The notes: a model not told the origin generated them from the sequence alone. A DNA stretch of 64,000 nucleotides from Actinomyces glycerinitolerans (GCF_900098745.1 NZ_FQTT01000011.1:282237-346236), one strand, 5' to 3'; counted from the stretch's first letter, positions 43,506-54,070 are shown. Numbers and translations: made by a program.

Positions 43506-44843
43506 ATGGACGCCCCTACCGCTGTGTTGGAGGAACGAGCCGCAGCCCTGCTCGATGTTGATGTCAGCCAGGAGGACGTGCACCGGTTCCTCCTGGACAC
43601 AGCCGACTTCCTGGGCTCACCACCACGGGAGATGGTGGGGCCGGGCGTAAGGTTCCGCTGGTTCCTTGATGATCGCGTCGTGCAGGTCGGTGCTGGCAAG
43701 GGGATCGGTACCGACTACAGCCTTAAGGTGCAATCCTTCAGCACGGAGGTGGTCGACGACATCGAGTACCGGTGGTTCAAGTACGGCGTCCTGGACCACT
43801 CGCTTCCCTACCTGTGGTCGGTCGGGATCGATCAGGAGCCCAATGACCGTCTGGTGGAGATGTGGGATCCCGATTCGGCTACTACGGTCGCAACCTGGGC
43901 GGGAGTGGAGAACACCCTAGACCCCGTAATGGATGACTGGCCCCTGGACGTGGCACTCACTCCGCCGGAATGGCGCAGGTACTTCGCCTACCTGTGGGAG
44001 ATGCCCGAGACCTCCCCCTGGAGCAAAGTCCGCGTGGCGGCGAACCCCGAGGGCATCGAGATCGTCGCCACGAGCCGTGACGGGCAGGCCGAACCTGCCC
44101 GGTTGTTGGTCCCCCCGACCGTGCTCCGCCACCATCGTCTGACAGTCGCCGATATCCTGGCGGGGCTGGCGGGAGGCGGGCTGGCCGCGGACATCCGACT
44201 TCTCGACGTCGAGGGATTCGATCTGCGCACCGGGGACCTATTCATCATGACGCCAGGTCGCTACAGCACCCTCGGAGCGGAGATCCCGATCCCCGAGCCG
44301 GGCTGGGATGACGTAGAGGACACGCCGCGCACGGGCATCAGTTTGGAGAAGCTGCGTGCCCTTGTGGAGGAGGGGCCCGCCCGTCCCAATCGTCCTGGGC
44401 CGCGCGTTCGGGAGGTTCGTCCCATGCAACCGGGCCTGACGATTCCCCAAGTCCTGGACCTGATAGACGGATTACTGCGTGGAGAGCCTGCGATTGAGGT
44501 CCTTACGAAGATGGGGGCAACTGCCGGGGAGCGTCATGGCCGACCCGCCCTGATCGGTGAGGGGTGGTACGCGGAGGAGCACCTCGGCACGTGGACCGTG
44601 AATGTCCTGCCCTATCCGCCACGGGGCGTCACCTACAAGACGCGGGAGGTGCTTGGACTGGGATGGTGGCTGGCCCAGGCGCTCGAAGGGCGATACGGCA
44701 GACCGTTCGGGCAGGAACTGTCTACCTGGGGACATCTCATGCGTCTCTTCCGAGTCGGTCGGACCGGCGTGAAAGTCAGTGTCGGAAGCGAAGTCGAGGT
44801 CAACATCGGCGAATTCGAAGGCCTGACCCGCTATGCGGGCTGA
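43506..44843 (+). CDS. Unknown protein, possibly two-domain
   Basis: I do not recognise this 445-residue cytoplasmic protein. It has no signal peptide or membrane helix. Its N-terminal third (AAALLDVDVSQEDVHRFLLD to YLWSVGIDQEPNDRLVEM) is alpha/beta and Trp/Tyr-rich. A second unit begins around residue 300 (QPGLTIPQVLDLIDGLLRGE) and ends VKVSVGSEVEVNIGEFEGL. The ATG at 43506 follows GGAGGAGAACAG, so the start is sound. It leads a same-strand run with the two M16-like paralogues, 214 bp away. Confidence 0.7.
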   Translation: MDAPTAVLEERAAALLDVDVSQEDVHRFLLDTADFLGSPPREMVGPGVRFRWFLDDRVVQVGAGKGIGTDYSLKVQSFSTEVVDDIEYRWFKYGVLDHSLPYLWSVGIDQEPNDRLVEMWDPDSATTVATWAGVENTLDPVMDDWPLDVALTPPEWRRYFAYLWEMPETSPWSKVRVAANPEGIEIVATSRDGQAEPARLLVPPTVLRHHRLTVADILAGLAGGGLAADIRLLDVEGFDLRTGDLFIMTPGRYSTLGAEIPIPEPGWDDVEDTPRTGISLEKLRALVEEGPARPNRPGPRVREVRPMQPGLTIPQVLDLIDGLLRGEPAIEVLTKMGATAGERHGRPALIGEGWYAEEHLGTWTVNVLPYPPRGVTYKTREVLGLGWWLAQALEGRYGRPFGQELSTWGHLMRLFRVGRTGVKVSVGSEVEVNIGEFEGLTRYAG

Positions 44844-44909
44844 TCCCCGACCGATGGTGCCTCCGAGCCGGACGACAGCTGCCGGGCTTCACAAGCGTCC
44901 CAGCCGCCG

Positions 44910-44953
44910 CCATATCAACCGACCTCGCCGGTAACTTCGACCGACCTCGGCGG
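44910..44953 (+). repeat. Dispersed 46-bp motif, copy 2
   Basis: The copy starts CCATATCAACCGACCTCG and ends CGACCGACCTCGGCGG. It lies between two same-strand genes, 67 bp after the first and about 105 bp before the next start. Confidence 0.65.
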
Positions 44954-45057
44954 AAGGGGGCGACTCGCCCGTGGGCACCGCTGCCCATGGCGGCGCGGGT
45001 TCACGCGTGTAGCCTGGAGTGTGCGCGGTTCCCGGCCGCGGCGCAGGAAGGACCCCC

Positions 45058-46620
45058 ATGAGCGACGGCGGATACGGCATCAGCTCCGCGAACGCCCCCA
45101 CTGCGAGCGCTTCCCCCGCGCCCTCCACCCAACCACCGGACCTCGGCGACGTCGGCTCCTGGACCAGTTCCGCCGGCCACGACTGGCTGATACTCGCCGA
45201 TCCCGACCCCGAGCAGTTGCTGCTGGCCGCCTACTTCGACTACGGCCTGGTGGACGAGCCGCCCGCCCGCCTGGATGCCGCCGCTCGCCTGTGCGGCGCG
45301 CTGCGCGCCGAGTTGCAGCGCCCGATCGAGGTCGGCGTCGGCGAGGTCTCGGTGCCCGAGGTCGCCGTCGAGCTGGAGCCGTCCATGCTGGGACTGCGCA
45401 TCCGCGGCCGCCGCGCCGCCGTGCTCGGAGCCTGGACGCATCTGGGAGAGCTCTTCGCTCGCCCGGACCTGCCCGCCAATGCGCCGCTGCTCCCCCGTCA
45501 GGTCAACGCCTGGGACCGGGATCTGGCCACCCATGCGGGCGTCTCCGCCATGAACCTGGCAGACATGCCCATCCACGGCCCCGACGGCGAGGCGGGCCGA
45601 CTGCTGTCCTGCGAGCTGCTCGCCCACCTGGACCCCCGCCGCGGCGCAGTCCGGCACGTGTTCATCACCAACGATCCCACCCTGGTCGGCGTCGGTTGGA
45701 CGGCCGACCCGCCCGCCGCGGCACCGCCGACCCGCCCGCCCGTCTACCTCGACCGGCGTCCGGCCCTGGTGCTGTGCCCTCCCGACGACGGCGTGGTGCT
45801 CTCCGCCACCGCCACCCCGGGCGCGGACGCCTATGTGGCCGGGTTCGTCATGCAGGCCCTGATCGCCGACCTGCTGGACCGGATGGATATGCAGGCCCGC
45901 CTCGGCTACGAGTTCATCACCCTGCGGGACGCCTTCTACTGCTGCTTCGCGCTCAACACCAACGACGGCCGCCTGGGCGGCCGGGAGGTGATGGCCGTGC
46001 ACGACGCCGTCGTCACCCACCCCCAGCCCGTGCCCGACACGCTCATCGAGCGGGCGCTGAACGCATACGGCCCCTCCGCGACGGTCGACGACGCGCTGCG
46101 GCTACGCACCAGCGGTCGGGCCGGCAACGTGCAGCCGACCGCCGACGGCGTGCGGCGGGCCCTGGCGGAGATCCGCGCCTCGGTGCACCTGCCGCTGCGC
46201 GATGAGACCGAGCCGCTGGCGGAGCAGGCCGGCTACCTGCTCTGGAAGCACATCGATGAGCCCGGAGGAGACGTCATCCTCCTCCATGACGGGCCGCAAC
46301 ACCGGCGCAACGCCGACCATCCCGATGCCATCAAGCTGACCGCCCACCAGATTCAAGCGCACCAGTTCAACTGGGTGTATCGGGGGCTGCCTCGACGCTG
46401 GCATCCCGACCACTCCGCCGGCTTCCGGTGGGTGGACTCCACCCGGCTGGTGATGGCCTGCTACGACCCCTCCGACCAGTACCTGGAGCTGATCGACGAC
46501 CGGCTGCGCACCGTCAGCCTGTACTGGGACGAGGTCGTCACCCACCCCCAGTTGCGCACCGAACTGGAACGCCGCGGCATCTGGCGCCTGCCGCGCGGTA
46601 CCTTCGGACTTATCCAATGA
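45058..46620 (+). CDS. M16-peptidase-like protein lacking the zinc motif, paralogue 1
   Basis: I assign no function to this 520-residue protein. It is a tandem paralogue of the next gene. Residues about 55-140 (LLLAAYFDYGLVDEPPARLD, then RLCGALRAELQRP and VLGAWTHLGELFARPDL) follow the layout of an M16/insulinase N-terminal domain, where the second block would be H-x-x-E-H. Here no such zinc motif exists. A second alpha/beta unit (about 230-330) resembles an M16 C-terminal half. The last part contains YLELIDDRLRTVSLYWDE. AGGAAGGA precedes the ATG. No signal peptide. If the fold is right, it is a non-catalytic scaffold or binding protein. Confidence 0.7.
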   Translation: MSDGGYGISSANAPTASASPAPSTQPPDLGDVGSWTSSAGHDWLILADPDPEQLLLAAYFDYGLVDEPPARLDAAARLCGALRAELQRPIEVGVGEVSVPEVAVELEPSMLGLRIRGRRAAVLGAWTHLGELFARPDLPANAPLLPRQVNAWDRDLATHAGVSAMNLADMPIHGPDGEAGRLLSCELLAHLDPRRGAVRHVFITNDPTLVGVGWTADPPAAAPPTRPPVYLDRRPALVLCPPDDGVVLSATATPGADAYVAGFVMQALIADLLDRMDMQARLGYEFITLRDAFYCCFALNTNDGRLGGREVMAVHDAVVTHPQPVPDTLIERALNAYGPSATVDDALRLRTSGRAGNVQPTADGVRRALAEIRASVHLPLRDETEPLAEQAGYLLWKHIDEPGGDVILLHDGPQHRRNADHPDAIKLTAHQIQAHQFNWVYRGLPRRWHPDHSAGFRWVDSTRLVMACYDPSDQYLELIDDRLRTVSLYWDEVVTHPQLRTELERRGIWRLPRGTFGLIQ

Positions 46621-46708
46621 CCGCGCCCGTCCGCCGGCCGGGAAGGCCGGCCTCGCCAGGCCCGGCCGCGGTCCACACCCAAGCACGCAGTCAAGCAGGT
46701 GAGCCGAG

Positions 46709-48193
46709 ATGAACGACGCCGTCGAACCCGAGCACGAGTGGGCGACCTTCGCCGGGCACGACTGGATGGTGCGCACCGCGGGCCTGGAGCCCGGGCAGGC
46801 GCTGCTGGGGTTGAGTCTGGACTACGGCGCCGTCGACGAGCCGCCCGCCGCGCTCGACACCCTGGCACGCCTGTGCGGGGCGCTGCGCGCCGAGTTGCAG
46901 CGGCCGGTGGAGGTCGGCGTCGGCGACGTGGTCGTCCCCGAGGCGGAGGCGAGCTTCACCGCCGTCAGCCTCACCATCGCCGTGTGGGGGCGCCGCGAGG
47001 CTGTGCTGCGCGCCTGGGAGCATCTGGGCGACCTGTTTGCCGAGCCGGGTCTGCTGGCCACCGACGCGACACCGATTAGCCGACCCGGGGTCGTCTGGGA
47101 CCGGGACCTGGCCACCTACGTCGGCACCAACACCCAGACCCTCGGAAACCTGCGCGTGCACGCGCCCGACGGCGAGGCCGCCTGGCAGGCCGTGCGCTCC
47201 CTGCTGGCGCATCTGGACCCGCGCCGCGGCGAGGTCCGGCACGTGTTCGACACCAACGATCCCTACCTGGTCGGCGTCGGCTGGACCGCGCAGCCCGCCT
47301 ACGGCGCGGCCCCGGCGCGTCCGCCCGTGTACCTCGACCGCCGCCCCGCCCTGCTGCCCTGTAATGACGACCGGCGCATCCTGCTGAGCGCGACGGGGAA
47401 CCCGGGCGCGAACACGCTGGTAGCCATGCGCGCTCTGGCACACCAGTCGATCCGCGTCCTGCGCGACTTCAACGTCTACGACAACCTCGGATTGAACGTG
47501 GTGGAGCTGCGCGACGCGGCTTACTGCTGCATCCACCTGGAGGAGCGCGAGCCAACCCCCATGCTGCTGCGCCGCATCGTCGAGCAGCTGATCCACAACC
47601 CGTTGCCCATCCCGGACGCCGTCGTCGATGCCGCGCTGGAGGAGTTCGGGGCGGAGGAAGTGGCGGCTCTCGACCGCCATCTGCACCTGACCGGCCGCAG
47701 TGCCGAACTGCATCCGACCTCCGCCGGGGTGCGCCGCGCCTACGACCAACTGCGCGCCGGCGTGCACGTGCCCCTGAACGACTCCACCCGCGCACTGGCC
47801 GAGCGCCACGGCTACATCGTCTGGGACGTGCCCGAAGAGCCCGCCCGCATGGAGGTCGCGCTCCCCTACGACCCCGACCGCGGCATCGACATCGCCCACC
47901 CCGAGAGCCTGCGCGTCAGCGAGCACACGCTGGCCGCCCTGTGGCAGGAGCGTCGTCGCGACGACGACGGCGCCTGGCGCCTGACCGGGCACACCTCCGT
48001 GCGCTGGGCCGACATGTCCCGCCTGCAGCTGACCAGCTACGACGCCGACAGTCAGGTGCTGATGCTCGTCGACGACCGCATGCGGCACGTATTTCTGCCT
48101 TGGGACGAGGTCGCCGCCCGGCCGGCGCTGCGGGCCGAGATCGAGCGCTTCGGCATTTGGCGGGCACCGCAAGCCCGGCTGGGGGATTCCTAG
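46709..48193 (+). CDS. M16-peptidase-like protein lacking the zinc motif, paralogue 2
   Basis: This 494-residue paralogue of the preceding gene shares runs such as LARLCGALRAELQRPVEVGV, RHVF-TNDP-LVGVGWT, PPVYLDRRPALL and the C-terminal LVDDRMRHVFLPWDEV. The M16-like arrangement (LGLSLDYGAVDEPP, AWEHLGDLFAEPGL) again lacks H-x-x-E-H. Two similar but different copies side by side recall heterodimeric M16B pairs, in which one or both halves lose the metal. GTGAGCCGAG precedes the ATG. Its TAG overlaps the convergent pncA stop (48190-48193). Confidence 0.7.
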   Translation: MNDAVEPEHEWATFAGHDWMVRTAGLEPGQALLGLSLDYGAVDEPPAALDTLARLCGALRAELQRPVEVGVGDVVVPEAEASFTAVSLTIAVWGRREAVLRAWEHLGDLFAEPGLLATDATPISRPGVVWDRDLATYVGTNTQTLGNLRVHAPDGEAAWQAVRSLLAHLDPRRGEVRHVFDTNDPYLVGVGWTAQPAYGAAPARPPVYLDRRPALLPCNDDRRILLSATGNPGANTLVAMRALAHQSIRVLRDFNVYDNLGLNVVELRDAAYCCIHLEEREPTPMLLRRIVEQLIHNPLPIPDAVVDAALEEFGAEEVAALDRHLHLTGRSAELHPTSAGVRRAYDQLRAGVHVPLNDSTRALAERHGYIVWDVPEEPARMEVALPYDPDRGIDIAHPESLRVSEHTLAALWQERRRDDDGAWRLTGHTSVRWADMSRLQLTSYDADSQVLMLVDDRMRHVFLPWDEVAARPALRAEIERFGIWRAPQARLGDS

Positions 48194-48777
48194 CCGGCGG
48201 CCCGGGCGGAGGGCACGAGCTCCACGCCGGCCTCGGCCATGGCGGTGCGGGCCGCCTCGCCCTGCTCGGGGCTGACGGGCGCGGTCAGGTCGGTCAGGAC
48301 GCGGACCCGGTAACCGCCGCGCACGCCGTCGAGCGCCGTGTCCTTCACGCAGTGAGACTCGGCCAGGCCGACCACGTCCAGGGCCTCTATGCCGTGGGCG
48401 CGCAGGATCGCGTCCAGGCCGGTGCCGGTCTCGTCCACACCCTCGAAGCCGGAGTACGCCGCGGCGTACTGGCCCTTCTTCACGCTCACGTCCGGGGCCA
48501 GCGCCGTCAGGGCCGGGTGCAGTTCGGCCTCGGCGGTGCCGGCGACGCCGTGCGGCGGCCAGGTGTCCACGAAGTCGGGGGTCTCGGAGAAGTGCTCGCC
48601 GGGATCGATGTGCCAGTCCTGGGTGGTGACCACCAGGGCATAGTCGGCGCGGTGAGCGGCGGCATAGGCGGCCACTCGCTCGGCGACCGCGTTACCGCCG
48701 GACACCGCCAGGGCGCCGCCCTCGCAGAAGGTCGGCTGGACGTCGACGATGATCAGAGCGCGGTTGGCAGCAGTCAT
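48190..48777 (-). CDS. pncA: Nicotinamidase
   Basis: This 195-residue isochorismatase-fold enzyme hydrolyses nicotinamide to nicotinic acid for NAD salvage. The triad is visible: Asp12 in LIIVDVQPTF, Lys101 in VKKGQYAAAYSGF and Cys143 in AESHCVKDTAL. The metal site is Asp54, His56 and His62 in TQDWHIDPGEHF. Such enzymes also activate pyrazinamide. It is a single gene, convergent with the M16-like pair. Confidence 0.94.
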   Translation of the reverse strand: MTAANRALIIVDVQPTFCEGGALAVSGGNAVAERVAAYAAAHRADYALVVTTQDWHIDPGEHFSETPDFVDTWPPHGVAGTAEAELHPALTALAPDVSVKKGQYAAAYSGFEGVDETGTGLDAILRAHGIEALDVVGLAESHCVKDTALDGVRGGYRVRVLTDLTAPVSPEQGEAARTAMAEAGVELVPSARAAG

Positions 48778-48828
48778 GTGGCCACGCTAGCCGCCCAGGT
48801 GTCTTGACACAAGGCGGAGCGGCCCGGG

Positions 48829-48948
48829 TGTCAAAATCGATGACAAACGGCTCGCGTGGCCGCGGGCACCGGCTCGGCACCCGCATGATTTCGCCATTTT
48901 CAAGAGCGTCGCGGACGTCGGCTTCCCCGTTTGTCATCATTTTTGACA
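48829..48948. mobile_element. 120-bp element with 22-bp terminal inverted repeats
   Basis: TGTCAAAATCGATGACAAAC (start of the left arm, 48829-48850) is repeated in inverse at 48927-48948 with two mismatches over 22 bp. The 76-bp interior is GC-rich with its own short inverted pieces. The size and ends suit a small MITE. The right end supplies the last codons of the DUF559 gene, so it probably inserted at that gene's 3' end. No target duplication was identified. Confidence 0.6.
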
Positions 48949-49835
48949 GCCATAGAACCGTCAGCCGTGTGCGGGCGTCCGAGTAGATCGTCGCGTGCGG
49001 CCAGCAGACTCCGAACCTCCGCACCTACCTTCCCAAGGTGGACGTCCTTGCGGGTAAAACGGGCAACCCGATACCCCTGTCGGACCAGTTCCCGATCGCG
49101 GGTGCGATCCTTAGCGAACTGAAAGTCGTCCTCGTGGTAGGTGTAACCGTCCAGTTCCATAACCAGGCGGCCGTCAACCAGCAGGTCTACCTCGCCCACG
49201 TGCGGAATAACCACACCGTCCTCGAAGGGAATCCCAGCGTCGTACAACTGCAAACGGGCCAGAGTCTCTAGCGGGGAGCGCGCCCGCGGGCTGGCCAGCG
49301 CCAGCCGCCGAAGCGCCTGCCGGGACCCCGGCCCTCGCAGCAGCGCCGCGATGGTCTCGATGTTGGTATGTCCCTGGTGAAGGGCGGCGTCGCAGGCCAT
49401 TAGTGGTGCTTCGCGGCTGGGATCGCAGCGCAGGTAGCGCGCCAGCATAAGCGGCACTGGCGCAACCGGGAACCGAGTCGGAGGAGGCGGCTGAAGGGAG
49501 CCCTCAGCGTGCAGCACCTCGCCCTTGAGCGAAGGCATCGTCCTGCCGCGAGGAACCGCCAAATGCACCGGCACCCACAGCCGCGGGCATGGGTACCCAT
49601 AATGCTTGGCGGCGTGCATACAGGTGATCACCCCGCCATGGATGCGAGCAAGGACCAAGTCCCAGCCCACGCCAGGCAAACTCACCACCCCATGGGGATG
49701 CGCAATCAGTTCGCGAGCCTCGACCAGCCTCTCGATGTGACGACGCTCCGTCCGATCCGGATGCAAGTCCCGTATCCGAACGGCGCCATGGCAAGCCCGT
49801 ACCCGCACCAGAATGTCATCCTCATCCTGTCTCAT
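48900..49835 (-). CDS. DUF559 / AbiEi-like protein
   Basis: This 311-residue protein has an N-terminal winged-helix-like part (ILVRVRACHGAVRIRDL to HPHGVVSLPG) as in AbiEi antitoxins. Its C-terminal part is a DUF559 restriction-endonuclease-like domain: VGEVDLLVDGRLVMELDGYTY (written EVDLLVDGR and MELDGYTYH), DRTRDRELVRQGYRVARFT. The E-D-ExDG pattern fits a PD-(D/E)XK nuclease fold. Its role in actinobacteria is unknown; DNA repair or defence is inferred for the fold. The last ~17 residues (VKNDDKRGSRRPRRS) are encoded by the 120-bp inverted-repeat element. The start at 49835 has only a weak ribosome binding site. Confidence 0.75.
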   Translation of the reverse strand: MRQDEDDILVRVRACHGAVRIRDLHPDRTERRHIERLVEARELIAHPHGVVSLPGVGWDLVLARIHGGVITCMHAAKHYGYPCPRLWVPVHLAVPRGRTMPSLKGEVLHAEGSLQPPPPTRFPVAPVPLMLARYLRCDPSREAPLMACDAALHQGHTNIETIAALLRGPGSRQALRRLALASPRARSPLETLARLQLYDAGIPFEDGVVIPHVGEVDLLVDGRLVMELDGYTYHEDDFQFAKDRTRDRELVRQGYRVARFTRKDVHLGKVGAEVRSLLAARDDLLGRPHTADGSMAVKNDDKRGSRRPRRS

Positions 49836-49940
49836 GTCCCGAGGGTGCGCCGGTGGGCGATGCCGCGCCACCCGACCGAACGAGCTCTGTGGATTCACCC
49901 TGCACGAACCGAGCCTGTGGGCGCCGGTGACATTGGCTGG

Positions 49941-50080
49941 CGCGAATGGTGCTCCAAACGGCATAAACGCCCTGCGGGCGCACACCGGCCGGGTGCGGAA
50001 CGTTGAAATGACGCCGATCGTGGTTCGCCGTCGGCGGGCGGGAGGGGCGTTCGTGCCGATTCTGGACAATTCGCCCGCTG
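49941..50080. repeat. Dispersed inverted element, copy B
   Basis: Landmarks match copy A at 26845: the left arm near 49949 (GTGCTCCAAACGGCATAAAC), GAACGTTG at 49998 and the right arm GTGCCGATTCTGGACAATTC at 50053. The distances between them are the same as in copy A to within a base. It lies between pckG and the DUF559 gene. Confidence 0.6.
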
Positions 50081-50087
50081 AATGCGG

Positions 50088-50119
50088 CGGGGTCCCCGGT
50101 CAGAAGACCGGGGACCCCG
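50088..50119 (-). terminator. Terminator hairpin after pckG
   Basis: CGGGGTCCCCGGT (50088-50100) pairs perfectly with 50107-50119 around a CAGAAG loop, 54 bp beyond the pckG stop. The 13-bp GC-rich stem makes it a confident terminator even without a T-run. Confidence 0.75.
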
Positions 50120-50172
50120 AGGCGCTCAGGCGCCCGCTGACATCCAGGCGTCGCCTGGGGAGTGTCGGCTGC

Positions 50173-52023
<1,851 letters not shown>

Positions 52024-52181
52024 GTGAGTCCTTCTTTCTTCGATTCTCGTGACTCAACGGGTCAGGTCCTATCCTTCCTCATCTGGCGCCCCAGGTCACG
52101 TCCGAAGGTCCCCCGAACGCGGAATTGGCGCCCTCCGGGGTGGTGTTTCCCGCCACACCCGCCGCCGTGTAGCGTCGGGGC

Positions 52182-52973
52182 GTGTCCCCGAAGCCACTCG
52201 CCGACCGCCGCAAACGCGCACTCGCCCACCGCCTCGCGATCACGGTGGGCGCGGCCGCACTGGTGCTGTCGGGCTGCACCGCCCACATGGACATGCACCT
52301 GGATGCGGCCGGCACCTACGCCGTCGACCTGGTCATGCGCGACACCACCGGCGCGGTTTTCACCGACGGCGCCGACTGCGAGAGCCTTACCGCCGACTCG
52401 CTGATCGGCTCCGGCGACGGCGCGACGGTTACCGCCTCCCCGCTCGGTTCCGCCGACGACGCCGAGGGACTCGGCTGCGAGGTGCACGTCACCGGCGTGC
52501 CCATCCCCGACGCCGACGACGAGGATGCCGCCTCGGAACAGTTGGTGGTTCGCGACGGTGACCTGTACGTGGTGCACATCGCCGGCGTCGGGGGCGCACT
52601 CGCCGCCGACGCCGCTCAGGCGGACGCGGATGCAACCGCGCAGACCGATGCCACACAGGCCACCACCGCGGAGTCCACGCCTGGGTCGTCTGGGTCGTCG
52701 GAGTCACTGAACACGGTGGTGGACGCCCGCCTGTCGATCACCTTCCCGGGCGCCGTCGTGGACGCCGGCGGCGGCACCGTGAAGGGCACCACCGTCACCT
52801 GGGAGGATGCCGACCTGCTGTACGACGGCGTGAGCGCGTCCGGGCGGGCGCAGGCGGGCGCAGGCGTGTCGGCCTGGGACCGCTACGGAACGTGGATCGT
52901 GGCCGGGGTGGCGGTCGCCGGCGCGGTGGTGGGCGCGGCCGCGCTGTGGCGACTCCGCTCACAACGGCGTTGA
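52182..52973 (+). CDS. LppM-like lipoprotein
   Basis: This 263-residue lipoprotein has the lipobox VLSGCTAH after a signal peptide (LAITVGAAALVLSG). An LppM-type beta-rich extracellular domain follows: MDMHLDAAGTYAVDLVMRDT near its start and ITFPGAVVDAGGGTVKGTTV with TWEDADLL near its end. Near the C-terminus there is a single membrane helix (WIVAGVAVAGAVVGAAALW) and a short basic tail. LppM of mycobacteria affects envelope lipids and phagosome traffic. The GTG start at 52182 is chosen by the signal peptide. The next two genes are paralogues. Confidence 0.75.
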   Translation: MSPKPLADRRKRALAHRLAITVGAAALVLSGCTAHMDMHLDAAGTYAVDLVMRDTTGAVFTDGADCESLTADSLIGSGDGATVTASPLGSADDAEGLGCEVHVTGVPIPDADDEDAASEQLVVRDGDLYVVHIAGVGGALAADAAQADADATAQTDATQATTAESTPGSSGSSESLNTVVDARLSITFPGAVVDAGGGTVKGTTVTWEDADLLYDGVSASGRAQAGAGVSAWDRYGTWIVAGVAVAGAVVGAAALWRLRSQRR

Positions 52974-52987
52974 GCGTCATCGTTTTG

Positions 52988-53016
52988 TTGCCGGAGTTGG
53001 GGTGTTTCCGTACACT
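52988..53016 (+). promoter_or_regulatory. Leaderless promoter of the 53024 gene
   Basis: TTGCCG (52988-52993), a 17-bp spacer and TACACT (53011-53016) are followed by seven bases and then the ATG. That spacing puts the transcript start at or next to the ATG, and no ribosome binding site is present. The sister gene at 54071 has the same TTCCGTACACTCC block, with TACACT at 54059-54064. Confidence 0.5.
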
Positions 53017-53023
53017 CCGGGGC

Positions 53024-53923
53024 ATGAACAACCTCTTCCCCAACTCCCTGCGCCGCACGGGCGCCGTGGTGGCAGGCTCAGCGCTACTGCTCGGCTCCGC
53101 CCTCCTCGGCCCCACCGCGATCGCCGACGACAACGACGACTTCTACGGACTCTCCATGAACATGAGCCTCGACCTCGTGCTCCACGAGGACGAGCTCGTC
53201 GACATGTCCGTATCGGCTGGAATCGACGGCATCGACCCCAGCCTCTACTGCACCCAAGAGATGCTGGAACTCAGCGGCATCAGTGACGACGATATCGCGG
53301 AGCTCGGTGACGAGGCCGAGGTCGACGTCGCCGCCCAGGACGACTCCTGCGCCCTGACTGTCACCGGTGCCTCCCTTGACGCCTTTGACGGCTCCGACTC
53401 CCCGATCACGCACGAGGGCGACGAGTACATCGTCGACTTCGGCGACATGGGGGACGCCGGCGACTACTTCAGCTCGATCTCCATCTCCGTCACCTTCCCC
53501 GGCAAGGTCACCGAAGCCGATGACAGCGCCACAATCGACGGCAACAAGGTCACCTGGAACGACCTGACCGACGCAGGTACCATCCGGGCGGTCGGCAAGG
53601 ACTCGGCCGGCAAGAGCTCGGCCATTTGGATCGCGCTCGTCGTGGTGGCGCTCCTGGTGGTTGCCGGCGTCGTTGCCTTCATCGTCTTCCGGAGCCGGAA
53701 GAAGCCCGCCCCGGCAGCCGGCTACCCCGGGGCCGGATACCCGGCCCAGCCACAGCAGCCCGGCCAGCCCGGCTACGGCGCCCAGCCACAGCAGCCCGGC
53801 TACGGCGCCCAGCCACAGCAGCCCGGCTACGGCGCCCAGCCACAGCAGCCCGGCCAGCCCGGCTACGGCAACCCGCAGCAGTACCAGCCGGGCCAACAGC
53901 CTGGAGGCCCCGCCCAGCACTGA
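53024..53923 (+). CDS. LppM-like surface protein with Q/P/G/Y-rich tail
   Basis: This 299-residue protein has a signal peptide (AGSALLLGSALLGPTAIA), an acidic LppM-like extracellular domain (about 35-195, with LYCTQEMLELSGIS and SISVTFPGKVTEADDSATID), one membrane helix (SAIWIALVVVALLVVAGVVA) and a 70-residue cytoplasmic tail made of GYGAQPQQP repeats. The repeats are near-identical at DNA level (GGCTACGGCGCCCAGCCACA), so the number may vary between strains. Two Cys in the domain (YCTQ, DSCALTV) could form a disulfide. It is a paralogue of its neighbours on both sides. Confidence 0.8.
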   Translation: MNNLFPNSLRRTGAVVAGSALLLGSALLGPTAIADDNDDFYGLSMNMSLDLVLHEDELVDMSVSAGIDGIDPSLYCTQEMLELSGISDDDIAELGDEAEVDVAAQDDSCALTVTGASLDAFDGSDSPITHEGDEYIVDFGDMGDAGDYFSSISISVTFPGKVTEADDSATIDGNKVTWNDLTDAGTIRAVGKDSAGKSSAIWIALVVVALLVVAGVVAFIVFRSRKKPAPAAGYPGAGYPAQPQQPGQPGYGAQPQQPGYGAQPQQPGYGAQPQQPGQPGYGNPQQYQPGQQPGGPAQH

Positions 53924-53934
53924 GTGAACTCTTC

Positions 53935-53974
53935 GCGACGCCCACGCGCCCGGCACCGGACGCGTGGGCGTCGC
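53935..53974 (+). terminator. Terminator hairpin after the 53024 gene
   Basis: GCGACGCCCACGCG (53935-53948) pairs perfectly with 53961-53974 across a 12-nt loop, 12 bp after the stop. The next paralogue therefore has its own promoter. Confidence 0.75.
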
Positions 53975-54070
53975 CCTATGCTGCGACCGTTGCTCCTTCG
54001 GCGGTGCTTAAGCGGCGATACCCCAGTCCGACTCTAGGCCGCAGCCCAGAAGGTTCCGTACACTCCCGGC

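Noticed and set aside
48692-49024. Minus-strand open frame starting upstream of pncA through the 120-bp element
   Set aside because: It runs out of frame through the pncA start region, and its N-terminal part is the inverted-repeat element; no family pattern.
49836-50069. N-terminal extension of the DUF559 protein starting MSRIGTNAPPARRR
   Set aside because: The extension is the reverse reading of the dispersed inverted element (copy B); the AbiEi-like domain starts near 49835.
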